This document shows positions 1 through 7,950 of a stretch of 13,062 bases of DNA, piece after piece. A model generated the notes under the pieces. The model saw nothing but the letters and a program-made list of their open reading frames with translations, was not told the origin of the DNA and made no database searches. Position 1 is the first letter of the stretch, and each line of letters begins with the position of its first letter. A program made the position numbers and the translations under genes. This DNA comes from DASYQD01 sp036005845 (GTDB lineage Bacteria; Acidobacteriota; Thermoanaerobaculia; Multivoradales; JAIOJS01), in assembly GCA_036005845.1 (NCBI GenBank), contig DASYQD010000071.1, positions 1-13,062 on the forward strand, given 5' to 3'.

Positions 1-1469
1 AGCGGCTGGGCAACGAGGAGACCCTCCTCGTGCAGTCGGGCAAGCCGGTGGCGGTGTTCAAGTCCCACGCCGAGGCGCCGCGCGTGCTGATCGCCAACTC
101 GCTGCTGGTGCCGAAGTGGGCCACCGCCGACGAGTTCCGGCGCCTCGAAGGGCTCGGCCTGACCATGTACGGCCAGATGACGGCCGGCTCGTGGATCTAC
201 ATCGGCACCCAGGGGATCCTGCAGGGCACCTACGAGACGCTCGCCGAGTGCGCGCGCCAGCACTTCGGCGGCAGCCTCGCGGGCCGGCTGACCGTCACTG
301 CCGGCCTCGGCGGGATGGGTGGCGCGCAGCCGCTGGCGGTGACGATGAACGAAGGCGTCTGCCTCGTCGCCGAGGTCGACCCGACGCGCATCCGCCGTCG
401 GCTCGACACCCGCTACCTGGACGAGGTGGCGCCCGACGTTTCGACCGCGGTGGAGCGCGCGCTGGCCGCGCGCGAGGCGAAGCGCGCCGTGTCGATCGCC
501 GTGGAGGCCAACGCCGTCGACCTGCTCGAGCACCTGATCGCGCTCGGCGTCACTCCCGACGCGCTCACCGACCAGACGTCGGCGCACGATGCGCTCGAAG
601 GCTACGTACCGCACGGGATGCCGTTGACCGCGGCGCTCGATCTACGCGCGCGCGATCCGCGCGACTACGTGCGCCGCGCGACGGCGTCGATGGCGGCGCA
701 CGTGCGCGCCATGTTGCAACTGCAGCAACGAGGGGCGATCACCTTCGACTACGGCAACAACCTGCGCGGCCAAGCGAAGGAAGCAGGCGTCGAGGACGCC
801 TTCGCCATCGGCGGCTTCGTGCCGCTCTTCATTCGGCCATTGTTCTGCGAGGGCAAAGGCCCGTTCCGCTGGGCGGTGCTCTCCGGCGATCCCGAAGACT
901 TACGGCAAACCGACGAAGCGATCCTCGCGGCGTTCCCCGCCGACCGCGCGCTGCACCGCTGGATCCGCATGGCACAGGAGCGCGTCGCCTTCCAGGGGCT
1001 GCCGGCCCGTATCTGCTGGCTCGGCTACGGCGACCGCGCCAAGGCCGGCGCTCTCTTCAACGAGCTGGTGAAGAGCGGCCGCGTCTCGGCGCCGATCGTC
1101 ATCGGCCGCGACCACCTCGACTGCGGCTCGGTGGCGTCGCCGAATCGCGAGACCGAAGGGATGCGCGACGGCTCCGACGCCATCGCCGACTGGCCGGTGC
1201 TCAACGCGCTGCTCAACGCGGTCAACGGTGCCACCTGGGTGTCGGTGCACCACGGTGGGGGCGTCGGCATCGGCTACTCGCTGCACGCCGGGATGGTGAT
1301 CGTCGCCGACGGCACCGCGGCGGCGGCGCGCCGCCTCGAGCGCGTGCTCACCGGCGATCCTGGGATGGGCGTCGTGCGGCACGCCGACGCCGGCTACCCC
1401 GAGGCGATCCGCTTCGGCGTCGAGCGCGGCGTCGACCTGCCGTCGCTGCGCGTCGACGCGGACCGCTGA
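1..1469 (+). CDS. hutU: Urocanate hydratase (urocanase), 5'-truncated by window edge
   Basis: Converts urocanate to 4-imidazolone-5-propionate with tightly bound NAD+, the second step of histidine degradation in the cytoplasm. The reading frame is already open at base 3 (RLGNEETLLVQSGKPV), so the true start lies upstream. About 488 residues are visible and roughly 70 are missing from a family length near 555. Family signatures run in order: LLVQSGKPV, LIANSLLVPKWA, YGQMTAGSWIYIGTQG, the glycine-rich GGMGGAQPLA of the NAD site, ARICWLGYG (with the cysteine conserved in the family), RDHLDCGSVASPNRETEGM, and VSVHHGGGVGIGYS near the C-terminus. The C-terminus ends normally at a TGA. One oddity is DHLDCGSV, where I recall DHLDSGSV in Pseudomonas HutU. 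No hutH, hutI or hutG is visible downstream; the next gene is a sensor kinase 31 bases away. Identification is secure; the start is unseen. Confidence 0.96.
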   Translation, partial: RLGNEETLLVQSGKPVAVFKSHAEAPRVLIANSLLVPKWATADEFRRLEGLGLTMYGQMTAGSWIYIGTQGILQGTYETLAECARQHFGGSLAGRLTVTAGLGGMGGAQPLAVTMNEGVCLVAEVDPTRIRRRLDTRYLDEVAPDVSTAVERALAAREAKRAVSIAVEANAVDLLEHLIALGVTPDALTDQTSAHDALEGYVPHGMPLTAALDLRARDPRDYVRRATASMAAHVRAMLQLQQRGAITFDYGNNLRGQAKEAGVEDAFAIGGFVPLFIRPLFCEGKGPFRWAVLSGDPEDLRQTDEAILAAFPADRALHRWIRMAQERVAFQGLPARICWLGYGDRAKAGALFNELVKSGRVSAPIVIGRDHLDCGSVASPNRETEGMRDGSDAIADWPVLNALLNAVNGATWVSVHHGGGVGIGYSLHAGMVIVADGTAAAARRLERVLTGDPGMGVVRHADAGYPEAIRFGVERGVDLPSLRVDADR

Positions 1470-1500
1470 CCGCAGGGAGCGGCGCACGGCAGCGACGCCC

Positions 1501-4500
1501 TTGCCCGCGGAGCCCCCGGCGCTGCGGACCGGCGCGGCGAAGGCGAGGCGCCGCCGACGGGTTTCATCCCGAAGGCCGCGGCGGCTGCTCGACACGTTGC
1601 CGCTGGCGGCGACGCCCGTCGCCCTGGCGTTGCCGCCGCTCTGGGGAGCGCTGGCACTCGCCGCGCTGCTCGCCGTCTGGCTGTTGCTACGCCAGGCGCG
1701 GCGCGAGGCCGCGGCGGCAGCGCCGCTGGTCGCGGTCGCTGCGTTGGCGCTGCTCCTCGCCGGCGTCGCCTCGACGCTCGGGCCGCCCGAACCGCAGGCG
1801 TGGGTGCGCGACACGGCGCCGCGCTACGCGGAGCTGTGGCGCGACATCGCGGGACACGCGGCCGACGGCGTGGGCGCGGTGGGGAAGCCGCCGGCGGACG
1901 ACGCCGGCCGCCTCGCCGTGCACCAGCGCTTCGCCGAGCTGCTCGCCGCCGCGCACCCCGACCTGACGCTGCTGCTCGTCGACCCCGACGGCCAGCCGCT
2001 GGTGTGGGAGGGCCACGGCCTGCTGCACGAGCCCGCGCCGCAGGAGATGCCGCGGCGGGGCTACGCCTACCGCGCCGGTTTCGGCTCCGCGTCGCTGCTC
2101 GCCGTAGCGCCGCTGTCGGATGCGGCGCGGCCATGGCGCGTCGTCGCCGGCCGCAGCTTCGACACCGCGAGCCTGCCGTTCGAGCCGCCGGGCCGGTTGC
2201 CGCCGGAGGCGTTCCGCTGGTCGCTGGTCGATCGCCCGGAACAGGCCGCCGCCGGCGCGTGGCTGCTGCCGGCCGCGCAGGCCCCGTCGATGGTGGTCGA
2301 GCCGGTCGCCGGCGTGCCTCCGGTCGGCGTGCGCTGGGCGCCGGCGGTGGCGGGTACGGCGCTGGCGCTGGGCCTCTTGGCGCTCGCCGCGATGCGGGCG
2401 GTGGGGCTGGCGGTGCTCTGGCGCACCGCCTTGCCGGCGACGCACGGCAGGCGGTCGATCGTCGTGCTGTCGGTGGCGGCAGCGCTTGCCGCCGGCGCGG
2501 CGGCGGGAGCGCCGCGCTGGACGCTGCTGGCGCTGCTCGCCGGCCTCGCCATCGCCGCGGTGGGCTGGCGATGGGGGACGCGGCCGCGATCCGCGGCGAT
2601 CGCCGCACTCGCGGGCGCCATCGGCGTCGCGGCGCTCGTCGCCGCGGCCGTCGCGCTGCAGCGTGCGATGGGCATCCAGCCGTTGGCGGACGCTCGCGGC
2701 GGTGCCGCCGCCGCGGTGCTGCGAGCGGCGTTGCTCGCGGCCGCCGCTGGGGCGTTGGTGCTGGCGGCAGGGGAGGCGCCGGCACCCGCAGCCGCGGCGG
2801 CGAGCGGATCGACGGCGCCGGCATCGACGTTGCCGCCGAACGATTCGGCCCGCCGCGCACGGCTCGCGTCCGCCCGGCAACGGGTCGCGAAGGCGGTGGG
2901 CTGGCTCGTACCTCCGACGCCGGCCGGCGTCGCAGGGCTCGCCGCTGTGCTCCTGCTCGGCCTCGCCGCCGCGTTGCACGACCACGCTGTCGTCGCGCTG
3001 CCGTTGCTCGTCGCCGGCGGCGGCGCAGCCGCGCTGTGGACCTCGCGTTGCGCGTGGCGCCGCCGCCCGGCGGCGCTAGTGCCGTTGATCCTCCTCGCCG
3101 CGCTGCTCGGTGCCGCCGCGTGGCAGACGGCGTACCGCTTCGAGCTCGCGCGCGCGCTCGGGACGCGGTTGTTGCCGGCGATGGCGGCGCCGGAACAGCG
3201 CGAGCTCGCCGACACCTGGCGCCGGCTCGAGGGTCATCTCGCCGCCATCGATCTCGCCAAACAGGTGCCGCGCTCGCCCGAAAGCCTGCTGCCCACCGAT
3301 CTCGCGTACCTGCTCTGGCGCCGTTCGCCGCTGGACCGCGGCAACGCGCTCACCGCGCTCATCGTGACGCCGCACCTCCTGCGGCCGGTGTCGTTCTCGT
3401 ACGGCCTGCCGCTCACCGAGACCGGCGAGATCGACCGCGACCCGGTGCGCTGGGGCCCGCTGGGTCCCGCCTCGTGGCAGGACCTGCTGGTGTCGGCAGA
3501 GGTGCCGCTGCGCAGCCAGGGCCAGGTGTGGGGCAAGGTTCGCTTCTGGCTCCTGCCGCAGCCGGGTTTCGGTTTGCGCACCACGCGCGGCGAGGACCTA
3601 CCGGTCGGCCTCCTCCGCGGCGGCCCCACCGAACGCGGCCCCACCGGCCTGCCGCGGGAGGTGCGCTACGCGCTCTACGACCAGAACGGCAACGCGGAGC
3701 TGTCGCCTTGGCGCGAGACGCCGTCGCTGCCTGCGGCGCTGCACCGGAGCGCGGGATCGGGAATCGCGCGCGTGCCGACGCCCGAGGGTGACGCCTGGGC
3801 GGTGGCGCGCCGCGACGCCCGCGGCACCGCCGTCCTCTTCCTGCCGGTGCTCGGCTTCTCGGACGCACTCGAGGCGGTGGGCGGGCTGGCGCTGTCGATG
3901 CTGCTGCTGGTCGTGGCCGCGGCCGCGCTGGTGGCGCTGCTGGCCCTCACCCGCGCCTCCTTCCGCGATGCGCTGCGCCGTGCCGTGCACTCCTACTCGA
4001 AGCGGCTGCTGCTGCTCTACGGCGTGCTGTTGCTGGTGCCGCTCGCCGCCCTCAACGTGCTGCTGTTGAAGAACCTCGAGGAGCGGCTGCAGGCCGAGCA
4101 GCGGGCCGGCGGCGAGAAGGAGGTGCGCTCGGCGCAGCAGGTGCTCGGCGAGTACGTGGCCTCGCTCGAGCCCGGCTTCGGCATCGAGACCGCGCTCGAC
4201 GACGAGCTCCTGGTGTGGCTGTCGCGCGTGCTCCACCACGAGGTCAACCTCTACTGGGGCAGCACCATCAACGCTTCGAGCAAACGCGAGCTGTTCTCCG
4301 CGGCGCTGCTGCCCGAGCGCATCCCAGGCGACATCTACGCGCAGCTCGCGCTGCTCGGCCACGACCTCGCCTGGCGCACCAGCAGCGCCGGCGGCACGCG
4401 CTACCTCGAGCTCTACGCGCCGCTGCGCATCCCCGGCGCCGGCGAGGGAGCGCCGCGGCTCTTCCTGTCGCTGCCGCTCCTCGCCCAGCAGCAGGAGCTG

Positions 4501-5778
4501 CAGGGGGAGCTGCTCGAGCTGCGGCGCCGCGCCATGCTGCTCACCGCCGCCATCTTCCTCGTCGCCGCCGCCGTCGGCGGCCGCCTCGCCGGCACCTTCA
4601 CGCGCCCGATTCAACAGCTCGTCGAAGGCACGCGGCGGATCGCCGGCGGCGCCACCAGCCTCGAGCTAGCGCTCAGCGAGCAGGAGCTCGCGGCCCTCGC
4701 CGCCGCCATCGACGAGATGGCGCGCAAGATCGCCGAAGGCCGCCAGCGCCTCGTGCGCGAGAAGCAGGTGGTCGAGCGGATGGTGGAGAACGTCAACTCC
4801 GCCGTCGTCTCGCTCGACGAGCGCGGCCGGGTGCTGCTCGCCAACCGCCTGGCGGGCGAGCTGCTCGGCGTCGGCGTCGGCGATCCGCTGCGCGCGGCGC
4901 TGCAGGTGCGCGAGGACCTCGCACCGGTGGCCGCTTTCCTCGCCCGCTCCGCCGGCGAGCCGGGAGAGGCGCAGCCGGCGGAGACGACGGTGCACCTGCC
5001 GCGCGACGGCGACGAGCGCGAGGTGCGCCTGGCGTGGGTGCCGGTGCCCGGCGCCGGCGAGCCGAGCGCCCTGTTCGTGCTCGAGGACGTCACCGAGGTG
5101 CTGCGCTCGCAGCGCCTCCAGGCGTGGGCGGAGATGGCGCGCATCATCGCCCACGAGATCAAGAACCCGCTGACGCCCATCCGCCTCTCGACGGAGCACA
5201 TGGTGGAAGTCCACCAGCGCGACCCGGACCACTTCACGGGCGTGTTCGAGCGCTGCACGCGCAACATCCTGCGCCAGGTCGACGAGCTGCAGCAGATCGC
5301 GCAGGAGTTCTCGGTCTATAGCAAGATCCCACGGCTCGACGCGCAGCCGGGCGATCTGGCGGCGACGGTCGCCGAGGTGGTCGAGACCTACGGCAGCGCG
5401 GCGCGGACCGGCGTCGCCGTGCGCTTCGCCGGTGACGGCGGGCCGCTGCCGGCGCGCTTCGACGCGCGCCTGTTGCGGCGGGCGCTGCGCAACCTGCTGG
5501 AGAACGCGCTGCGCGCGAGCGCCGGCCGCGGCGACGTGGAGGTGCGTCTCGAGCGGCGCGACGACGCCGCCGCCATCACTGTCGCTGACCGCGGCCCCGG
5601 CGTGCCGGCCGAGCTGCTGCAGCGGATCTTCGATCCCTACTTCTCGACTCACGACACGGGGACCGGCCTCGGGCTGCCGATCACGCGCCGCATCGTCGAG
5701 GAGCACGGAGGAACGATCGCCGCGAAGAACCGCACGGACGGTGGGCTCGAAGTGGTGATTATGATCCCCGTCGAATGA
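1501..5778 (+). CDS. Giant multi-pass NtrY-like sensor histidine kinase (about 1425 aa)
   Basis: Predicted inner-membrane sensor kinase. About 12-13 hydrophobic segments are visible, near residues 32-63, 74-92, 278-308, 319-336, 340-358, 364-388, 402-424, 474-492, 497-514, 523-541, 791-815, 836-857 and 1010-1030. They bracket three likely extracytoplasmic modules, at about 93-277, 542-790 and 858-1009. The C-terminal signalling core is canonical: HAMP from about 1030, PAS-like from about 1094, and a HisKA motif ARIIAHEIKNPLTPIRLS with phospho-acceptor His1218 in NtrY style. The HATPase has an N box at NLLENALRA (from 1331), G1 at DRGPGVP (1363-), an F box at FDPYFS and G2 at GTGLGLP (1387-). 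NtrY proteins are usually about 700-750 aa, so this one is nearly double. The start is the first available in the frame, a TTG with no convincing ribosome site; TTG at 1597 is an alternative. No response regulator is in the window. The last codons overlap the next gene's possible ATG at 5775, suggesting an operon. Ligand and targets are unknown. Confidence 0.9.
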   Translation: MPAEPPALRTGAAKARRRRRVSSRRPRRLLDTLPLAATPVALALPPLWGALALAALLAVWLLLRQARREAAAAAPLVAVAALALLLAGVASTLGPPEPQAWVRDTAPRYAELWRDIAGHAADGVGAVGKPPADDAGRLAVHQRFAELLAAAHPDLTLLLVDPDGQPLVWEGHGLLHEPAPQEMPRRGYAYRAGFGSASLLAVAPLSDAARPWRVVAGRSFDTASLPFEPPGRLPPEAFRWSLVDRPEQAAAGAWLLPAAQAPSMVVEPVAGVPPVGVRWAPAVAGTALALGLLALAAMRAVGLAVLWRTALPATHGRRSIVVLSVAAALAAGAAAGAPRWTLLALLAGLAIAAVGWRWGTRPRSAAIAALAGAIGVAALVAAAVALQRAMGIQPLADARGGAAAAVLRAALLAAAAGALVLAAGEAPAPAAAAASGSTAPASTLPPNDSARRARLASARQRVAKAVGWLVPPTPAGVAGLAAVLLLGLAAALHDHAVVALPLLVAGGGAAALWTSRCAWRRRPAALVPLILLAALLGAAAWQTAYRFELARALGTRLLPAMAAPEQRELADTWRRLEGHLAAIDLAKQVPRSPESLLPTDLAYLLWRRSPLDRGNALTALIVTPHLLRPVSFSYGLPLTETGEIDRDPVRWGPLGPASWQDLLVSAEVPLRSQGQVWGKVRFWLLPQPGFGLRTTRGEDLPVGLLRGGPTERGPTGLPREVRYALYDQNGNAELSPWRETPSLPAALHRSAGSGIARVPTPEGDAWAVARRDARGTAVLFLPVLGFSDALEAVGGLALSMLLLVVAAAALVALLALTRASFRDALRRAVHSYSKRLLLLYGVLLLVPLAALNVLLLKNLEERLQAEQRAGGEKEVRSAQQVLGEYVASLEPGFGIETALDDELLVWLSRVLHHEVNLYWGSTINASSKRELFSAALLPERIPGDIYAQLALLGHDLAWRTSSAGGTRYLELYAPLRIPGAGEGAPRLFLSLPLLAQQQELQGELLELRRRAMLLTAAIFLVAAAVGGRLAGTFTRPIQQLVEGTRRIAGGATSLELALSEQELAALAAAIDEMARKIAEGRQRLVREKQVVERMVENVNSAVVSLDERGRVLLANRLAGELLGVGVGDPLRAALQVREDLAPVAAFLARSAGEPGEAQPAETTVHLPRDGDEREVRLAWVPVPGAGEPSALFVLEDVTEVLRSQRLQAWAEMARIIAHEIKNPLTPIRLSTEHMVEVHQRDPDHFTGVFERCTRNILRQVDELQQIAQEFSVYSKIPRLDAQPGDLAATVAEVVETYGSAARTGVAVRFAGDGGPLPARFDARLLRRALRNLLENALRASAGRGDVEVRLERRDDAAAITVADRGPGVPAELLQRIFDPYFSTHDTGTGLGLPITRRIVEEHGGTIAAKNRTDGGLEVVIMIPVE

Positions 5779-5828
5779 GCCACGTTCTTCGTCTGGAGGT
5801 TCGCGCCCGCGCGTGGCGAGGGTCGCGC

Positions 5829-7352
5829 ATGGGCGCAACGCTTCTGACCTTCGTGGCGCTGGCGACCGTGATCGGCTGCCGCGGCGGCAGTGAGCGGAGC
5901 CGCGCCGCCGGATCGGCGGTGTGGATGGACGGCGTCGCGGAGCCGCTCGCAGTCGCCGACCTCGCCCGTCTGGAGGCGGGCGGCATCGGCGAGATGTTCG
6001 TCGAGGCGGCGCAGCTCGACTGGCAGGGCGCTCAGCCGCAGGTCGCGCCCCTGCGCATCGCGCGCCAGCCGCGTCGCGTCAAGGCCACGCTCGTCCTGCG
6101 CGGCGCCTGGCCGCTGGGGCCGGTCGACGCCAAGGTCGCGGCGCGCACGATCGCCACCGCGCTCGAGGCGGCGGCGCGCACCGCCGAGGAGGCGCAACTC
6201 GGCGTCGCCGGCTGGCACCTCGACCTCACGGGCGTTCCCGGCAAGGACGGCGCGGCGCTCGCGCGCGCGCTGCGCGAAGAGATCGAGCCGTCGCTGCTGC
6301 TGTCGGCGACGCTGCCGCGCGATGCCGTCGCCGCGGAGGGCATCGACGAGCTCACCTCCGCCACGGATTTCGTCGTCTCCTTCCTCTACGGCGTCCGCGA
6401 AGGCGAGGCCGATGAAGACGCGGCGTGGGACTTCCAGCGGGTCGAAGCGGCGGCGAAGAAGCTGGAGACGCTGGAGGAGCCGTTCCTCGTCGGCGTCGTC
6501 GTGCGCGGCTCGGCGACGTTGCTGCGCGCCGGGGCCGAAGCGGGCGAGCTTCCCGGCGTGAGCCTCGCCGACCTGGCCTGGAACCGGCGGCTGCGCGTGC
6601 GCCACGGCTTCTCGCTCGAGGGCATCGACCGCCAGGTCTACGCCTTCAGCGCCGACCTCGCCACGCACGCCGGCGACACGCCGCTCCTGGTGGGCGACAA
6701 CGTGCGCGTGGTGAGCACCTCGACCGCGCACCTGCAGGAGCTGCGGCGCCAGGTCGCCGGCTGGAAGCTGCCGCACTGCCTCGGCGAGCTGTACTACCGG
6801 CTGCCGCACGCCGGCGAGGCGCTGACGCTCGGCGCCGCCAGCCTGGCGCGCATCGGCGGTGACGAAGCGGCGCTGCCGGTGCCGCGCATAGTCGTCGCCA
6901 AGCTCGGCGCATCGCCGGGACGGGTGACGGTGCGCATCACGCTCGAGAACGCCTCCACCGAGCCCAGCGACCTCGGCCAAGTGGACAGCAACTTCGTCGA
7001 GCTGTGGGCGCAGGGAGGCGTCTTCGGCGACGTGCAGCCGGGGCAGTTCTACCGCTACGACGTCTACGTGCCCACCCAGAACGGGCAGCTCGTGCGCTCG
7101 ATCAGGAACCCCACCGTCATGCGGCTCTTCGCGCCGCTGCTGCCGGCGGGCGCCGTCTTGAGCAGCGGTCCGATCGAGCTGCGTACGGTGCAGGCCGGCC
7201 TCACCGATCTGCAGGTGCGCGCTTCCTTCCTGGCGCCCTACGGCGGCACCGCCGAGATGAAGCCGGCATCGTGGACGCAGCTCCAGCCGGCGCCTGCCGC
7301 CACGCCGACACCACCGTCGAAGCCGTTGCCACGTCCCGCCCGCCCGCGCTGA
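5829..7352 (+). CDS. Predicted lipoprotein of unknown function, possible TIM-barrel (DUF3142-like) domain
   Basis: I do not recognise a characterised family. From ATG 5829 the protein (507 aa) starts with a signal peptide ending in lipobox VIGC, Cys17 being the predicted lipidation site. A GAGGG at 5818-5822 sits 6 bases ahead, which is why I prefer this start. The alternative ATG at 5775 overlaps the kinase stop as ATGA and adds 18 residues. The central region (about 30-345) alternates strands and helices, with strand-end motifs such as AVWMDG, GWHLDLTG (from 128), LLLSATLPRD (to 165) and FVVSFLYG. This resembles DUF3142 or glycoside-hydrolase-like barrels, but the resemblance is weak and inferred. 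A beta-rich part follows (IVVAKLGASPGRVTVRITL), then a Pro/Ala-rich tail. Its overlap or close spacing with the sensor kinase gene suggests co-expression and perhaps an accessory sensing role in the envelope. Confidence 0.82.
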   Translation: MGATLLTFVALATVIGCRGGSERSRAAGSAVWMDGVAEPLAVADLARLEAGGIGEMFVEAAQLDWQGAQPQVAPLRIARQPRRVKATLVLRGAWPLGPVDAKVAARTIATALEAAARTAEEAQLGVAGWHLDLTGVPGKDGAALARALREEIEPSLLLSATLPRDAVAAEGIDELTSATDFVVSFLYGVREGEADEDAAWDFQRVEAAAKKLETLEEPFLVGVVVRGSATLLRAGAEAGELPGVSLADLAWNRRLRVRHGFSLEGIDRQVYAFSADLATHAGDTPLLVGDNVRVVSTSTAHLQELRRQVAGWKLPHCLGELYYRLPHAGEALTLGAASLARIGGDEAALPVPRIVVAKLGASPGRVTVRITLENASTEPSDLGQVDSNFVELWAQGGVFGDVQPGQFYRYDVYVPTQNGQLVRSIRNPTVMRLFAPLLPAGAVLSSGPIELRTVQAGLTDLQVRASFLAPYGGTAEMKPASWTQLQPAPAATPTPPSKPLPRPARPR

Positions 7353-7355
7353 ACG

Positions 7356-7361
7356 AGGAGG
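7356..7361 (+). promoter_or_regulatory. Strong Shine-Dalgarno (AGGAGG) deciding the purE start
   Basis: A complete AGGAGG lies immediately after the stop of the upstream lipoprotein gene, with a 5-base spacer (tcgca) to the GTG at 7367. It is the strongest ribosome site I see in the window. It argues for the GTG start rather than any earlier start in the long open frame. Confidence 0.85.
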
Positions 7362-7366
7362 TCGCA

Positions 7367-7861
7367 GTGCCCGAATCGTCGCCGCTCGTCGCCATCCTGA
7401 CCGGCAGCCCCAACGACGTCCCGAAGGTCGCCAAAGCGCAAGAAGCGCTGACCCAGCTCGGCGTGCCGAGCGAGCTGCGTGTGCTCTCGGCGCATCGCAC
7501 GCCGGAGATGACCGTCGACTACGTACGCGACGCCGAGGCTCGCGGCGTCCAGGTCTTCATCGCCTGCGCCGGCATGGCGAACCACCTGGCAGGAGTCGTG
7601 GCGGCCCACACCCTGCGGCCGGTCATCGGTGTCCCGCTGGCGTCGGGTGCGCTATCGGGCTTCGACGCATTGCTGTCGACGGTGCAGATGCCGCCGGGGA
7701 TCCCCGTGGCGACCGTGGCTGTCGATGGCGCCCGCAATGCAGGACTTCTCGCCGCTCGTATTCTCGCCCTTCACGACGCCGACCTCACCCGTCGCATCAA
7801 CACGGCGCTGGCGGAAGAGCGCACGAAGTACAGCGCTACGGAAGCGCCGCAGATGGGGTAG
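7367..7861 (+). CDS. purE: PurE-type N5-CAIR mutase / AIR carboxylase, divergent active-site loops
   Basis: PurE forms 4-carboxy-5-aminoimidazole ribonucleotide (CAIR) in purine synthesis, from N5-CAIR in bacterial class I enzymes and from AIR plus CO2 in class II. The 164-aa product has the usual single-domain length and the motifs LSAHRTPEM (His43 being the expected catalytic base), RPVIGVPLASGALSGFDALLSTVQMP and GIPVATVAVDGARNAGLLAARI. GTG at 7367 is chosen because a perfect AGGAGG lies 5 bases upstream and because the homology starts there; the open frame upstream is not coding. Two loops differ from E. coli PurE as I recall it. The phosphate-loop GSKSD is GSPND here (13-17), and GAGGAAHLPGM is replaced by CAGMANHLAGV (67-77). 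No purK is adjacent. It lies 14 bases after the lipoprotein gene, probably in the same transcript. The family is certain; whether it is the housekeeping PurE or a paralogue is less so. Confidence 0.92.
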   Translation: MPESSPLVAILTGSPNDVPKVAKAQEALTQLGVPSELRVLSAHRTPEMTVDYVRDAEARGVQVFIACAGMANHLAGVVAAHTLRPVIGVPLASGALSGFDALLSTVQMPPGIPVATVAVDGARNAGLLAARILALHDADLTRRINTALAEERTKYSATEAPQMG

Positions 7862-7950
7862 GCATATCATCGCCCTCCGACGAGCGTCAGCCAGGTGACG
7901 ACCAGGATCTGAGCACTGGCGGCCACCGATCGAAATTGGGAGAAGGGGAG

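Noticed and set aside
116..1966. 616-codon + strand ORF overlapping hutU and the kinase gene
   Set aside because: Arg/Ala-rich translation with no motifs, in a shifted frame across two well-supported genes; an artefact of high GC.
1394..2985. Long reverse-strand ORFs (up to 488 codons) opposite the kinase N-terminus
   Set aside because: Low-complexity Arg/Pro/Ala translations without family motifs; shadows of the kinase gene.
7004..7366. N-terminal extension of the purE frame
   Set aside because: It overlaps the lipoprotein gene in another frame and has shadow-like composition; a perfect Shine-Dalgarno and PurE homology place the start at 7367.
7865..7870. TATCAT as a -10 box for the coiled-coil lipoprotein gene
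   Set aside because: Five of six matches to TATAAT, but no -35-like sequence at the right distance; too weak to list as a feature.
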